A stretch of DNA of 64,000 bases from Cauispirillum nitrogeniifigens (GTDB taxonomy: Bacteria; Pseudomonadota; Alphaproteobacteria; Rhodospirillales; Rhodospirillaceae), in assembly GCF_049800675.1 (NCBI RefSeq), contig NZ_JBLOOT010000001.1:310001-374000 (forward strand). Direction: 5' to 3'. Below the pieces are notes generated by a model. The model saw nothing but the letters and a program-made list of their open reading frames with translations. It did no database searches and was not told the origin of the DNA. The translations under genes were made by a program, and so were the position numbers. Below are positions 1 to 10,534 of this stretch, one piece after another; position 1 is the stretch's first letter, and every line of letters starts with the position of its first letter.

Positions 1-17
1 CCAGCGGTGTTTCGAGC

Positions 18-2183
18 ATGATGCGGCAGTTCGAACTGGTCGAGCGCGTCAAGTCCTATGATCCGAACGCGGACGAGGATGCGCTGAACCGCGCCTATGT
101 CTACGCCGTGCAGAAGCACGGATCGCAGACCCGCGCCAGCGGCGACCCCTACTTCTCCCATCCGGTCGAGGTGGCGGGCATCCTGACCCGCTACAAGCTC
201 GACGGCGCGACCATCATCACCGCGCTGCTGCACGACACCATCGAGGACACCGACGCCACCCTCGACGAGATCCGCCGCCTGTTCGGCAACGACGTGGCCA
301 AGCTCGTCGACGGCGTCACCAAGCTGACCCAGATCCAGATCCGCTCTGACAGCTCGAAGCAGGCGGAAAACTTCCGCAAGCTGGTGCTGGCCATGTCCGA
401 GGACATCCGTGTCCTGATGGTCAAGCTGGCCGACCGCCTGCACAACATGCGCACCCTGCACTTCATCAAGAACCCCGAGAAGCGCAAGCGCATCGCCGTC
501 GAGACCATGGAGATCTACGCCCCGCTGGCCGAGCGCATCGGCATGGCGGAGTTCAAGACGGAGCTTGAGGAAAGCGCCTTCGCGGAGCTGCACTCCGACG
601 CCCGCGACAGCATCGTCGCCCGCCTGCGCTTCCTGGAGGAGCAGGGCGGCGATCTGGTCAACCGCATCATCGAGGAACTGCGCGGCGTTCTGGGCGCGTC
701 GGGCATCCGGGCGGAGCTGTCGGGACGCGAGAAAAGCCCGTACTCCATCTGGCGCAAGATGCAGCGCAAGGATGTCGCCTTCGAGCAGCTGTCCGACATC
801 ATGGCCTTCCGGGTACTGGTCGACAGCCTGGAAGACTGCTACCGCGCGCTCGGCATCATCCATGGCGCCTATCCGATGGTGCCGGGGCGGTTCAAGGACT
901 ACATCTCGACCCCCAAGCCCAACGCCTACCAGTCGCTGCACACGGGCGTGATCGGGCCGGAGCGGCACCGCATCGAGATCCAGATCCGCACCAAGGACAT
1001 GCACGAGGTGGCGGAAAAGGGTGTCGCCGCCCACTGGAACTACAAGCAGGGGGCCGAAAAGGCCCTGGCCGAGGGGCGCCAATACCGCTGGCTGCGCGAA
1101 CTTCTGGAAATCCTGGAACATGCCTCCAATCCCGAGGAATTCCTTGAGCACACCAAGCTTGAGATGTTCCAGGATCAGGTGTTCTGCTTCACCCCCAAGG
1201 GCGATCTGATCAACCTGCCGCGCGGCGCCACCCCGGTGGACTTCGCTTACAACGTCCATTCCGATGTCGGCGACACCTGCGTCGGGGCCAAGGTCAACGG
1301 CCGCATGGTGCCGCTGCGCTCGCCGCTGAACAACGGCGATCAGGTCGAGATCATCACCTCGCCCAAGCAGACGCCGAGCCCGGAGTGGGAACGTTTCGTC
1401 GTCACCGGCAAGGCGCGGGCCCGCATCCGCCGCTACGTGCGCTTCCAGCAGCGCGGCCAGAACATGGAACTGGGCCGCAAGATCCTTCAGCAAGCCTTCC
1501 GCGCCGAGGGCTACGAGCTGACCGACAAGGGCTTGCAGGGGGTTCTCAAGCGCTTCAAGTGCGACGGCGTGGACGACCTCTACGTCATGGTCGGCGAGGG
1601 GCAGCACACCGGGCACGAGGTGGTGTCCGCCGTCTACCCCGGCCTGAAGATGCTCCCCAAGGTCGGCAACGTCGTCTCGCTGATGAAGGGGCTGACCTCC
1701 AAGAAGGGCAAGGACAACGCGGCCCCGGCGCGCAATGCAGTGCCCATCAAGGGCCTCATCCCCGGCATGGCCATGCACTACGCCCGCTGCTGCCACCCCC
1801 TGCCGGGCGACCGCATCGTCGGCATCGTCACCACCGGCAAGGGCGTGACCATCCACACCATCGACTGCGACCAGCTCGAACAGTTCTCCGACCAGCCCGA
1901 ACGCTGGCTGGATCTGGCCTGGGATGCCGACAGCGGCACCCAACACCACGTCGGCCGCGTCAACCTGGTGGTGGCCAACGAGCCGGGCAGCCTGGGCGCC
2001 CTGTCGACGGTGATCGCCAAGAACATGGGCAACATCACCAACCTGAAGATCACCAACCGCACGACCGATTTCTTCGACATGATCCTCGACATCGACGTGC
2101 GGGACGTCAAACACCTCGTCAACATCATTGCCGCGCTGAGAGCCACGCCTGCCGTGAACTCGGTCGAACGTGCGCGGCGCTAG
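18..2183 (+). CDS. spoT: Bifunctional (p)ppGpp synthetase/hydrolase (RelA/SpoT homologue)
   Basis: This protein makes and degrades the alarmone (p)ppGpp in the cytoplasm and drives the stringent response. It has 721 residues, the usual long-RSH length. An HD hydrolase domain comes first, with HDTIEDT near residue 73. The synthetase domain is around residues 230-340 and contains GRFKDYISTPKPNAYQSLHT. A TGS domain sits near 390-450 and an ACT domain lies at the C-terminus. Both catalytic signatures look intact, so a bifunctional Rsh is expected, as is normal for alphaproteobacteria with a single long RSH. Two adjacent ATG codons allow starts at 18 or 21. The gene heads a co-directional run through parC. 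Confidence 0.97.
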   Translation: MMRQFELVERVKSYDPNADEDALNRAYVYAVQKHGSQTRASGDPYFSHPVEVAGILTRYKLDGATIITALLHDTIEDTDATLDEIRRLFGNDVAKLVDGVTKLTQIQIRSDSSKQAENFRKLVLAMSEDIRVLMVKLADRLHNMRTLHFIKNPEKRKRIAVETMEIYAPLAERIGMAEFKTELEESAFAELHSDARDSIVARLRFLEEQGGDLVNRIIEELRGVLGASGIRAELSGREKSPYSIWRKMQRKDVAFEQLSDIMAFRVLVDSLEDCYRALGIIHGAYPMVPGRFKDYISTPKPNAYQSLHTGVIGPERHRIEIQIRTKDMHEVAEKGVAAHWNYKQGAEKALAEGRQYRWLRELLEILEHASNPEEFLEHTKLEMFQDQVFCFTPKGDLINLPRGATPVDFAYNVHSDVGDTCVGAKVNGRMVPLRSPLNNGDQVEIITSPKQTPSPEWERFVVTGKARARIRRYVRFQQRGQNMELGRKILQQAFRAEGYELTDKGLQGVLKRFKCDGVDDLYVMVGEGQHTGHEVVSAVYPGLKMLPKVGNVVSLMKGLTSKKGKDNAAPARNAVPIKGLIPGMAMHYARCCHPLPGDRIVGIVTTGKGVTIHTIDCDQLEQFSDQPERWLDLAWDADSGTQHHVGRVNLVVANEPGSLGALSTVIAKNMGNITNLKITNRTTDFFDMILDIDVRDVKHLVNIIAALRATPAVNSVERARR

Positions 2184-2197
2184 GCGGTACTTCCCTC

Positions 2198-2839
2198 ATG
2201 CTCTTCCGGCGTCGCACCCCCAAGCCCTTTCACAGTCGCGTCCGGGAGTACATCTGGCCCAGTGCCGGGTTCCGCCGCGCCTTCCTGTACCTGTGGCACC
2301 GCCTGGCGCGGATGCCGGGGTCGCATTCCTCCATCGCCGCCGGGTTCGCCGCCGGCGTGGCGGTGTCGTTCCTGCCGCTGAACGGGCTGCACTTCGCCCT
2401 GGGGGCGCTGGTCGCGCTGATGGTGCGCGGCAGCGTGCTCGCCTCGGCGCTCGGCACCTTCGTCGGCAATCCCTGGACCTTTCCGGCGATGTGGCTGGCC
2501 GACTACTGGCTGGGCAACCTGATCCTCGGGCAGGGGTTCAGCAGCGGCGCCCATGCCCTTGAATTCAGTGCCGTCTTCCATGCCCTGTGGCACGGCATCC
2601 GGCACCTTGACATGGCCCATCTGGCCGAAAACGTGTGGCCGATCTGGTGGCCGATGATGGTCGGCAGCGTGCCGCTTGCGGTGCTGTCGTGGTTCGCCAC
2701 CTACCTGCCGCTACGGCGGGCGATGACGGGGTATCATCATGTGCGCGGCCTGCGCCGCCTGGAGAAACTGGCCGCCCGCGCGCGCCAGCAGCAGGCGGTT
2801 GAGGAGCAGGCCCTGGCGAAGAGGGAGGGTGAGCAGTGA
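2198..2839 (+). CDS. DUF2062 inner-membrane protein
   Basis: This 213-residue protein has the DUF2062 signature: a basic amphipathic N-terminus, then hydrophobic stretches around residues 45-90 with GTFVGNPWTF, and another hydrophobic segment near 150-175. Its biochemical role is unknown. The start at 2198 is chosen because it lies 14 bases after the spoT stop and begins with the family-like MLFRRRTPKPF. A much longer reading frame extends upstream only because it runs through spoT in another frame. The stop overlaps the GTG start of pdxJ by four bases, so the two are probably co-transcribed. This gene commonly lies between spoT and pdxJ in related bacteria. Confidence 0.9.
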   Translation: MLFRRRTPKPFHSRVREYIWPSAGFRRAFLYLWHRLARMPGSHSSIAAGFAAGVAVSFLPLNGLHFALGALVALMVRGSVLASALGTFVGNPWTFPAMWLADYWLGNLILGQGFSSGAHALEFSAVFHALWHGIRHLDMAHLAENVWPIWWPMMVGSVPLAVLSWFATYLPLRRAMTGYHHVRGLRRLEKLAARARQQQAVEEQALAKREGEQ

Positions 2840-3582
2840 GCAGCACGTTGCGCCTGGGCGTGAACATCGACCACGTGGCGACCATCCGCAACGCCCGCGG
2901 CGGGGCGCATCCCGACCCCGTGCGTGCCGCCCTGCTGGCCCAGCAGGCGGGCGCCGACGGCATCACCGCCCACCTGCGCGAGGATCGCCGCCACATCTCC
3001 GACCGCGATATCGACCGTCTGGTCGGCGAGATCGCGCTGCCGCTGAACCTGGAGATGGCGGCCACCGAGGAGATGCTGGCCATCGCCCTGCGCCACCGCC
3101 CGCACGCCGCCTGCATCGTCCCGGAAAAGCGCGAGGAGCGCACCACCGAGGGCGGCCTGGAGGTGGCCGGCGCCAAGGACCTCCTGCGGCCCATGGTGGA
3201 GCGCCTGAGCGCGGCGGGCATCCGCGTGTCGCTGTTCATCGAGGCCGACCCGCGCCAGCTCGATGCCGCCCGCGAGATCGGCGCCCCGGTGGTCGAACTG
3301 CACACCGGCGCCTACTGCGACGCCACCGGCGCGGCGCGGGCGCGCGAGTTGGAGCGCATCCGCTCCGCCGCCGCCCATGCCGCCGCCATCGGCCTGGAAT
3401 GCCACGCCGGCCACGGCCTGAACTACGAAACCGTCGAGGCGGTGGCGGCGATCCCCAGCATCATGGAACTGAACATCGGGCACTTCCTGATCGGCGAGGC
3501 GATTTTCGTCGGCCTGGAGCAGACCCTCCGCACCATGCGGGCGTTGATGGACAAGGCGAGGGCCACCGGAACCACCGCATGA
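2836..3582 (+). CDS. pdxJ: Pyridoxine 5'-phosphate synthase
   Basis: PdxJ condenses 1-deoxy-D-xylulose 5-phosphate with 3-amino-2-oxopropyl phosphate to form pyridoxine 5'-phosphate, the last ring-forming step of DXP-dependent vitamin B6 synthesis. The 248-residue protein is of normal length. It carries the N-terminal LGVNIDHVATIRNARGG signature, the HLREDRRHI motif near residue 45, and the C-terminal GHGLNY and LNIGHFLIGEA phosphate-binding segments. It starts with GTG overlapping the upstream stop and ends in an ATGA overlap with acpS. The pdxJ-acpS pairing is conserved across Proteobacteria. Confidence 0.97.
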   Translation: MSSTLRLGVNIDHVATIRNARGGAHPDPVRAALLAQQAGADGITAHLREDRRHISDRDIDRLVGEIALPLNLEMAATEEMLAIALRHRPHAACIVPEKREERTTEGGLEVAGAKDLLRPMVERLSAAGIRVSLFIEADPRQLDAAREIGAPVVELHTGAYCDATGAARARELERIRSAAAHAAAIGLECHAGHGLNYETVEAVAAIPSIMELNIGHFLIGEAIFVGLEQTLRTMRALMDKARATGTTA

Positions 3583-3992
3583 TCATCGGCATCGGCAACG
3601 ACCTGATCGACATCCGGCGCATCGCGCGCACCCTGGACCGCTTCGGCGACCGCTTCGTCGCCCGCGTGTTCACCGAGGCCGAGCATCGCAAGGCGCTGCG
3701 CCGCGCCGGCACGGAAAGGGGCTTCGCCGCCACCCTGGCCAAGCGCTTCGCCGCCAAGGAAGCGGCCTCCAAGGCCCTGGGGACGGGGTTCCGGCAGGGG
3801 GTGTTCTGGCGCGACCTGGGCGTCGTCAACCTGCCGAGCGGCCAGCCGACCATCGCCATGACCGGCGGCGCCCTGGCCCGGCTGACCGCGCTGGTGCCGG
3901 CGGGAATGGAGGCGCGGGTGCACCTGACGATGACCGACGAGTGGCCCATGGCCGAGGCTCAGGTCATCATTTCGGCCGTTCCGAAGCCCTGA
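3579..3992 (+). CDS. acpS: Holo-[acyl-carrier-protein] synthase
   Basis: AcpS transfers the 4'-phosphopantetheine arm of CoA to apo-ACP, activating it for fatty acid synthesis. The 137-residue protein has the two family motifs: GIGNDLIDIRRI at the N-terminus (Mg-binding Asp) and the KRFAAKEAASKALGTG helix near residues 55-70. The ATG at 3579 overlaps the pdxJ stop in an ATGA arrangement. A longer in-frame extension runs back through pdxJ and is not used. Length and motifs are normal. Confidence 0.96.
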   Translation: MIIGIGNDLIDIRRIARTLDRFGDRFVARVFTEAEHRKALRRAGTERGFAATLAKRFAAKEAASKALGTGFRQGVFWRDLGVVNLPSGQPTIAMTGGALARLTALVPAGMEARVHLTMTDEWPMAEAQVIISAVPKP

Positions 3993-4005
3993 GCGCTGCC
4001 CATCC

Positions 4006-4034
4006 TTGACAGGACGGCGGGCGCGGTCTTCAAT
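4006..4034 (+). promoter_or_regulatory. Candidate sigma-70-type promoter upstream of lepB
   Basis: TTGACA at 4006-4011 is followed after exactly 17 bases by TTCAAT at 4029-4034, which matches four of six bases of the -10 consensus. It lies in the 111-base gap between acpS and lepB. This suggests that lepB-rnc-era-recO has its own promoter as well as any read-through from pdxJ-acpS. The evidence is sequence match only. Confidence 0.45.
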
Positions 4035-4103
4035 CCCTTCGCGGGAAGATGGCGGCGTTCGGCTTCATTTTCTTTCGTTTCAATTCCTTAAAGCGGTCCG
4101 TGG

Positions 4104-4838
4104 ATGTTGAAGAAGAAGCAAGGGGGACTCGGCGAGACGATCCGCACGGTCATCTACGCCGTTCTGATCGCGCTGGTGGTCCGCACCGTCGCCTATGAGC
4201 CGTTCAACATTCCTTCCGGGTCGATGATCCCGACGCTGCTGGTGGGCGACTACCTGTTCGTGTCGAAGTTCTCCTACGGCTACAGCCGCCACTCGTTCCC
4301 CTTCAGCATGGCCCCCATCGAGGGGCGCGTCCTGCGCACGGCGCCGGAGCGGGGCGATGTGGCGGTGTTCAAGTTTCCGGGGGACAACACCACCGACTAC
4401 ATCAAGCGCGTGATCGGGCTGCCCGGCGACACCATCCAGGTGCAGATGGGCCGCCTGCTGATCAACGGCGAGATGGTCGAGCGCGAGCGCGTCGAGGACT
4501 TCGTCATCCGCGACCACTTCGGCAACGTCCGCCGCCTGGGCCGCTTCATCGAAACCCTGCCCAACGGCACGAAGCACGAGATCCTCGAAGAAAGCGATTT
4601 CGAGCGCTACGACAACACCCCCCTGTTCCGGGTGCCCGACGGCCACTACTTCATGATGGGCGACAACCGCGACCATTCGGAGGACAGCCGGGGCAGCGTC
4701 TCGTTCGTTCCCGAAGAGAACCTGGTCGGCAAGGCGCAGGTGCTGTTCTTCTCCACGGACGGCTCGGCCCGCCTGTGGGAGATCTGGCGCTGGCCCTTCG
4801 CCACGCGCTGGGACCGCCTGTTCCAGGCCGTGAACTGA
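4104..4838 (+). CDS. lepB: Signal peptidase I
   Basis: LepB is the inner-membrane serine protease that removes Sec and Tat signal peptides on the periplasmic side. The 244-residue protein has one N-terminal transmembrane segment (about residues 12-30). The catalytic Ser lies in PSGSMIPTLLVGDY near residue 38, the Lys general base lies in DYIKRVIGLPGD near residue 110, and MMGDNRDHSEDSR lies near residue 190. The start ATG is the first in frame after the candidate promoter. It precedes rnc by 34 bases, the common lepB-rnc-era order. Confidence 0.97.
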   Translation: MLKKKQGGLGETIRTVIYAVLIALVVRTVAYEPFNIPSGSMIPTLLVGDYLFVSKFSYGYSRHSFPFSMAPIEGRVLRTAPERGDVAVFKFPGDNTTDYIKRVIGLPGDTIQVQMGRLLINGEMVERERVEDFVIRDHFGNVRRLGRFIETLPNGTKHEILEESDFERYDNTPLFRVPDGHYFMMGDNRDHSEDSRGSVSFVPEENLVGKAQVLFFSTDGSARLWEIWRWPFATRWDRLFQAVN

Positions 4839-4872
4839 CGCGACGACGACATTCCCCTCTGGGCCGACGACC

Positions 4873-5553
4873 GTGAACCGCAAGACAGACCTTCAGGCCG
4901 CCGCCCGCGCGGTCGGCCATGAGTTCAAGGACCGGGACCTGCTGCACAACGCGCTGGTGCACAGCTCGGCGTCCGGTGGCCGTGGTGCGGCCACTTACGA
5001 ACGGCTGGAGTTCCTGGGCGACCGGGTGCTGGGCCTGGTGGTCGCCGAGATGATCTACCGCCGCTTCCCCGGCGAGGCCGAGGGCGATCTGGCGCGCCGT
5101 CACGCCGCGCTGGTGCGCCGCGAGGCGCTGGCGCGGGTCGCCGAGTCCATCGGCCTGGGCCAGCACATCGTCATGTCACGCGGGGAGGAGGATGCCGGCG
5201 GCCGCGCCAATCCGGCCATCCTCGCCGACGTCTGCGAGGCGCTGCTGGGTGCCCTGTACCTGGACGGTGGCCTGAAGGCTGCCGCCGACTTCATCAACGG
5301 CCACTGGCCGGCGATGATGGAGGAGGCGCTGGCGCCGCCCAAGGACCCCAAGACCGCGTTGCAGGAGTGGGCCCAGAGCCGGGGCCTGCCGCTGCCCGTT
5401 TATGAAACCGTGGACCTGCAAGGGCCGGACCACAGTCCGGTGTTCACCGTGCGGGTCACCGTCGCCGGGCATCCGCCGGCCGAAGCGTCGGGAGCGTCCA
5501 AACGCGCCGCCGCCCAGACCGCCGCCCGGACCCTTTTGGAGAATCTTGGATGA
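4873..5553 (+). CDS. rnc: Ribonuclease III
   Basis: RNase III cleaves double-stranded RNA, including rRNA precursors and structured mRNAs. The 226-residue protein has the endonuclease signature ERLEFLGDRVLGLVVAEM near residue 42 and the downstream metal-site segment near residues 115-125. A double-stranded-RNA-binding domain follows, from about residue 155 to the end. The likely start is GTG at 4873, giving MNRKTDLQAAARAVGHEF. It overlaps era by four bases, so the two are translationally coupled. Confidence 0.96.
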   Translation: MNRKTDLQAAARAVGHEFKDRDLLHNALVHSSASGGRGAATYERLEFLGDRVLGLVVAEMIYRRFPGEAEGDLARRHAALVRREALARVAESIGLGQHIVMSRGEEDAGGRANPAILADVCEALLGALYLDGGLKAAADFINGHWPAMMEEALAPPKDPKTALQEWAQSRGLPLPVYETVDLQGPDHSPVFTVRVTVAGHPPAEASGASKRAAAQTAARTLLENLG

Positions 5554-6467
5554 CCGAGGGGACTTCCCCCGCCGAAACCCGTTGCGGCTTCATCGCCGTC
5601 CTGGGCGCCCCCAACGCCGGCAAGTCGACGCTGGTCAACGAAATGGTCGGCACCAAGGTGAGCATCGTCTCGCCGAAGGTGCAGACCACCCGCACCCGCG
5701 TGCGCGGCATCGCCATGGTCGGCAACACGCAGTTGGTGTTCATCGACACCCCCGGCATCTTCCGCCCGACCCGCCGCCTGGAGCGCGCCATGGTCGCCGC
5801 CGCCTGGGGCGGGGCCGAGGACGCCGACCAGATCATGCTGGTCGTCGATGCCGACCGGGGCATCGACGCCGACACCGCCGACATCATCGCGCGGCTGAAG
5901 GAGACGGCCCGCAAGGACGTCATCCTGGTGCTGAACAAGGTCGACCTGATCGACCGCCCCAAGCTTCTCGGCCTGTCCGAGACGCTGTTCCAGGAGGGCA
6001 TCTTCGGCCAGGTGTTCATGGTTTCGGCCATGAAGGGCAGCGGCGTGCCCGACATCCTGAAGTTCCTGGCCGGCAACGCGCCGCCCGGTCCCTACATGTT
6101 CCCCGAGGACGAGGTCTCCGACCTGCCGCAGCGCCTGCTGGCGGCCGAGATCACGCGCGAGAAGCTGTTCCTGCGCCTGCATCAGGAACTGCCCTACAGC
6201 GTCACGGTGGAGACGGAGAAGTGGGAGGAGCGCGACGACGGGTCCGCCCGCATCGACCAGACCATCTACGTCCTGCGCGACAGCCAGAAGAAGATCGTCC
6301 TCGGCAAGGGCGGGGCGCAGATCAAGGCCATCGGCGCGGCGGCGCGCAAGGAGCTTGAGGAGTTGCTGGAGCGGCGCATCCACCTGTTCCTGTTCGTCAA
6401 GGTCCGCGAAGGCTGGACCGATGACCGATCCCGCTATGCCGAGTGGGGCTTGGACTTCGACGCCTGA
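5550..6467 (+). CDS. era: GTPase Era
   Basis: Era is an essential GTPase that binds the 3' end of 16S rRNA and helps mature the 30S subunit. The 305-residue protein shows G1 (GAPNAGKST near residue 18), the switch II DTPGIF, NKVD near residue 135, and a C-terminal KH domain ending near residue 285 with GKGGAQIKAIGAAARKELE. Its ATG overlaps the rnc stop. Length and motifs are normal. Confidence 0.97.
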   Translation: MTEGTSPAETRCGFIAVLGAPNAGKSTLVNEMVGTKVSIVSPKVQTTRTRVRGIAMVGNTQLVFIDTPGIFRPTRRLERAMVAAAWGGAEDADQIMLVVDADRGIDADTADIIARLKETARKDVILVLNKVDLIDRPKLLGLSETLFQEGIFGQVFMVSAMKGSGVPDILKFLAGNAPPGPYMFPEDEVSDLPQRLLAAEITREKLFLRLHQELPYSVTVETEKWEERDDGSARIDQTIYVLRDSQKKIVLGKGGAQIKAIGAAARKELEELLERRIHLFLFVKVREGWTDDRSRYAEWGLDFDA

Positions 6468-6484
6468 GGTTTCATACTGTCGCC

Positions 6485-6703
6485 ATGAACGCCACCTTCA
6501 TCGCCCTCTGCCTGCTGTGGACAGGCGCCGCCGGCTTCGGCGCGCTGGTGGTCCTGCGCGGGCGCTGGCAGCAGGCCGCCGCCGATGGCCGGCCTCTGCC
6601 GCCCCCGCCGACCCGCAAGGCGGTGGAGGCGGGGCTGACCTTCGCCGGGACCGGCGGCATGATCCTCGGCCTCGGCCTGCTTGCCATCAGCATGCTGCGC
6701 TGA
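6485..6703 (+). CDS. Small membrane protein between era and recO
   Basis: This is an unrecognised 72-residue protein with two hydrophobic segments, about residues 3-22 and 50-70. Between them is a short polar stretch containing PLPPPPTRKAVE. The start at 6485 is preferred over the longer frame because it lies just past the era stop and begins with a membrane segment. It sits 17 bases after era and 12 bases before recO, in the same direction, so it probably belongs to that operon. No function is assigned. Confidence 0.6.
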   Translation: MNATFIALCLLWTGAAGFGALVVLRGRWQQAAADGRPLPPPPTRKAVEAGLTFAGTGGMILGLGLLAISMLR

Positions 6704-6715
6704 GGGCCGGGCCGG

Positions 6716-7447
6716 ATGGAATGGCGTGACGCCGGCATCGTCCTGTCCGCCCGCCGCCACGGGGAAAGCGGCCTCGTCGTTACCCTGCTGACCTCCACCC
6801 ACGGGCGCCATGCCGGCCTCGTCAAGGGCGGGCTGTCCAAGACGGGCCGGGGGCTGTATCAGCCCGGCAACCTGCTGACCGCCACCTGGAAGGCCCGGCT
6901 GGAGGACCAGCTTGGCCTCTATGCCTGTGAACTGGCGGAGGCCAACGCCGCCGCCGTCATGGACGACCCCGGCCGGCTGGCCGCCCTGACCGCCGCCTGT
7001 GCGGTGGCCGAGGCCGCCTTGCCCGACCGCGAGGCCCACCCGCTGCTCTATGACGCCACCCTGGCGCTGCTGGCCGCCCTGCGCGATGCTCCCGATGCCC
7101 TCTACGGGGCGGCCTATGTGGAGTGGGAACTGGTGGTGCTGCGCGACCTGGGCTTCGGACTCGACCTTTCGGCCTGCGCGGCCACCGGCACGACCGAGGA
7201 TCTGGTGTGGGTGTCGCCGCGCACCGGCCGGGCGGTCAGCGCCGGCGCCGGCGAGCCGTGGCGCGACAAGCTGCTGCCGCTGCCGGCGTTCCTGCTGGAG
7301 GAGGGGGCGGATGCGCCCCCCGAGCCGGCCGCCATCGCCGCCGGCCTGCGCCTGGCCGGCTGGTTCCTCGACCGCCACGTCCTGGCCCCGCACGGCCGCC
7401 GCCTGCCACCGGCACGCGGGCGGTTCGAACAACGCTGGAACAATTGA
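6716..7447 (+). CDS. recO: DNA repair protein RecO
   Basis: RecO binds single-stranded DNA and helps load RecA in the RecFOR gap-repair pathway. The 243-residue protein begins MEWRDAGIVLSARRHGESGLVVTLLT in the manner of the N-terminal OB-fold. It continues with the RecO helical domain, and KGGLSKTGRGLYQPGN lies near residue 38. No four-cysteine zinc finger is evident, as is common in alphaproteobacterial RecO. It follows era and the small membrane gene closely. Confidence 0.93.
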   Translation: MEWRDAGIVLSARRHGESGLVVTLLTSTHGRHAGLVKGGLSKTGRGLYQPGNLLTATWKARLEDQLGLYACELAEANAAAVMDDPGRLAALTAACAVAEAALPDREAHPLLYDATLALLAALRDAPDALYGAAYVEWELVVLRDLGFGLDLSACAATGTTEDLVWVSPRTGRAVSAGAGEPWRDKLLPLPAFLLEEGADAPPEPAAIAAGLRLAGWFLDRHVLAPHGRRLPPARGRFEQRWNN

Positions 7448-7474
7448 CCCCACGGGGGGCATCCGGTCTATATT
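7444..7474 (+). promoter_or_regulatory. Candidate promoter upstream of parC
   Basis: TTGACC at 7444-7449 is followed by TATATT at 7469-7474 (19-base spacer), or by TCTATA at 7467-7472 with a 17-base spacer. The site overlaps the end of recO and lies about 45 bases upstream of parC. It is supported by resemblance to the consensus only. Confidence 0.4.
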
Positions 7475-7516
7475 TCCGGGCGATCACGCCGCCCGAACAA
7501 CAGGACCAGCGTTCCC

Positions 7517-9742
<2,226 letters not shown>

Positions 9743-9778
9743 GTCCGGGTGTCATGACAACGCGGCAGGGGAAGGCGC

Positions 9779-10471
9779 TCAGCAGCCTTCCTTGCCAGGG
9801 CCGGCGAGGGCCGGCATGGCGGCGCGGGACAGCGGCGCTTCCAGGCGGCCCTCGGTGACGAGGTCGATCATGCGGACCAGGATGTCGGGGTCCTGCGCCC
9901 CGGCGATGCCGTAGGATGTTTCAAAGACGAAGCAGGGCACGCCGTTGATGCTCAGGCGGTGGGTGTGGGCGTTTTCCATGAACACGTCGCTGCGCCCCTC
10001 GGTGCCGGCCAGGAAGGCGGCGGTGGCCTCGCGCGGCAGGCCGATGCCGATGGCGATGTCGCCGAGGACGGCGCGGTCTCCAATGTCGCGGCCCTGCTCG
10101 AAATAGGCCCGCAGGATGGCCTCCACGGCCTGAACGGCGAGGCCGTGGCGGCCGGCGTGGCGCACCAGACGGTGGGAGTGCAGGGAGTTCGGCGTGCGGG
10201 TGATGGCGTCGAAGTCGAAGGCGATGCCCTCGCCCCGGCCGGCTTCGACCAGGCCCGCCAGCATGCGGGCGACGCGGGCGGGGCCGCCGAACTTGCGCTC
10301 CAGGTAGGTGGCGCGGGGGATGCCGTCCTCGGGCATGTCGGGATTGAGCAGGAAGGGCCGCCAGACGATCTCCGCCGCCACGGCCGGACGGCGGGCCAGC
10401 GCCCGTTCCAGGCGGCGCAGGCCGACGAAACACCAGGGACAGACGGTGTCGAAGATGAACTCGATCCGCAT
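9779..10471 (-). CDS. DsbA-family (FrnE-like) oxidoreductase
   Basis: This cytoplasmic thioredoxin-fold protein of about 230 residues belongs to the FrnE/HCCA-isomerase-like branch of the DsbA family. The redox motif is CPWC in IEFIFDTVCPWCFVGLRRLE at the very N-terminus. The WRPFLLNPDMP and RLVRHAGRHG segments are typical of the branch. I start at 10471 (MRIEFIFD) because the motif is normally within the first 15 residues; the frame could extend 15 codons upstream. No signal peptide is visible. The substrate is unknown. It converges with parC. Confidence 0.87.
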   Translation of the reverse strand: MRIEFIFDTVCPWCFVGLRRLERALARRPAVAAEIVWRPFLLNPDMPEDGIPRATYLERKFGGPARVARMLAGLVEAGRGEGIAFDFDAITRTPNSLHSHRLVRHAGRHGLAVQAVEAILRAYFEQGRDIGDRAVLGDIAIGIGLPREATAAFLAGTEGRSDVFMENAHTHRLSINGVPCFVFETSYGIAGAQDPDILVRMIDLVTEGRLEAPLSRAAMPALAGPGKEGC

Positions 10472-10534
10472 CGGTCCGATCGCGCCCTTATCCGTCACGG
10501 CCTTGCCCAACCCCATCCACCCTCCTGGCGCCGC

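Noticed and set aside
1385..2839. A 484-residue frame covering the end of spoT and the DUF2062 gene
   Set aside because: The part before 2198 is an alternative frame of spoT with basic low-complexity sequence; only the DUF2062 part is real.
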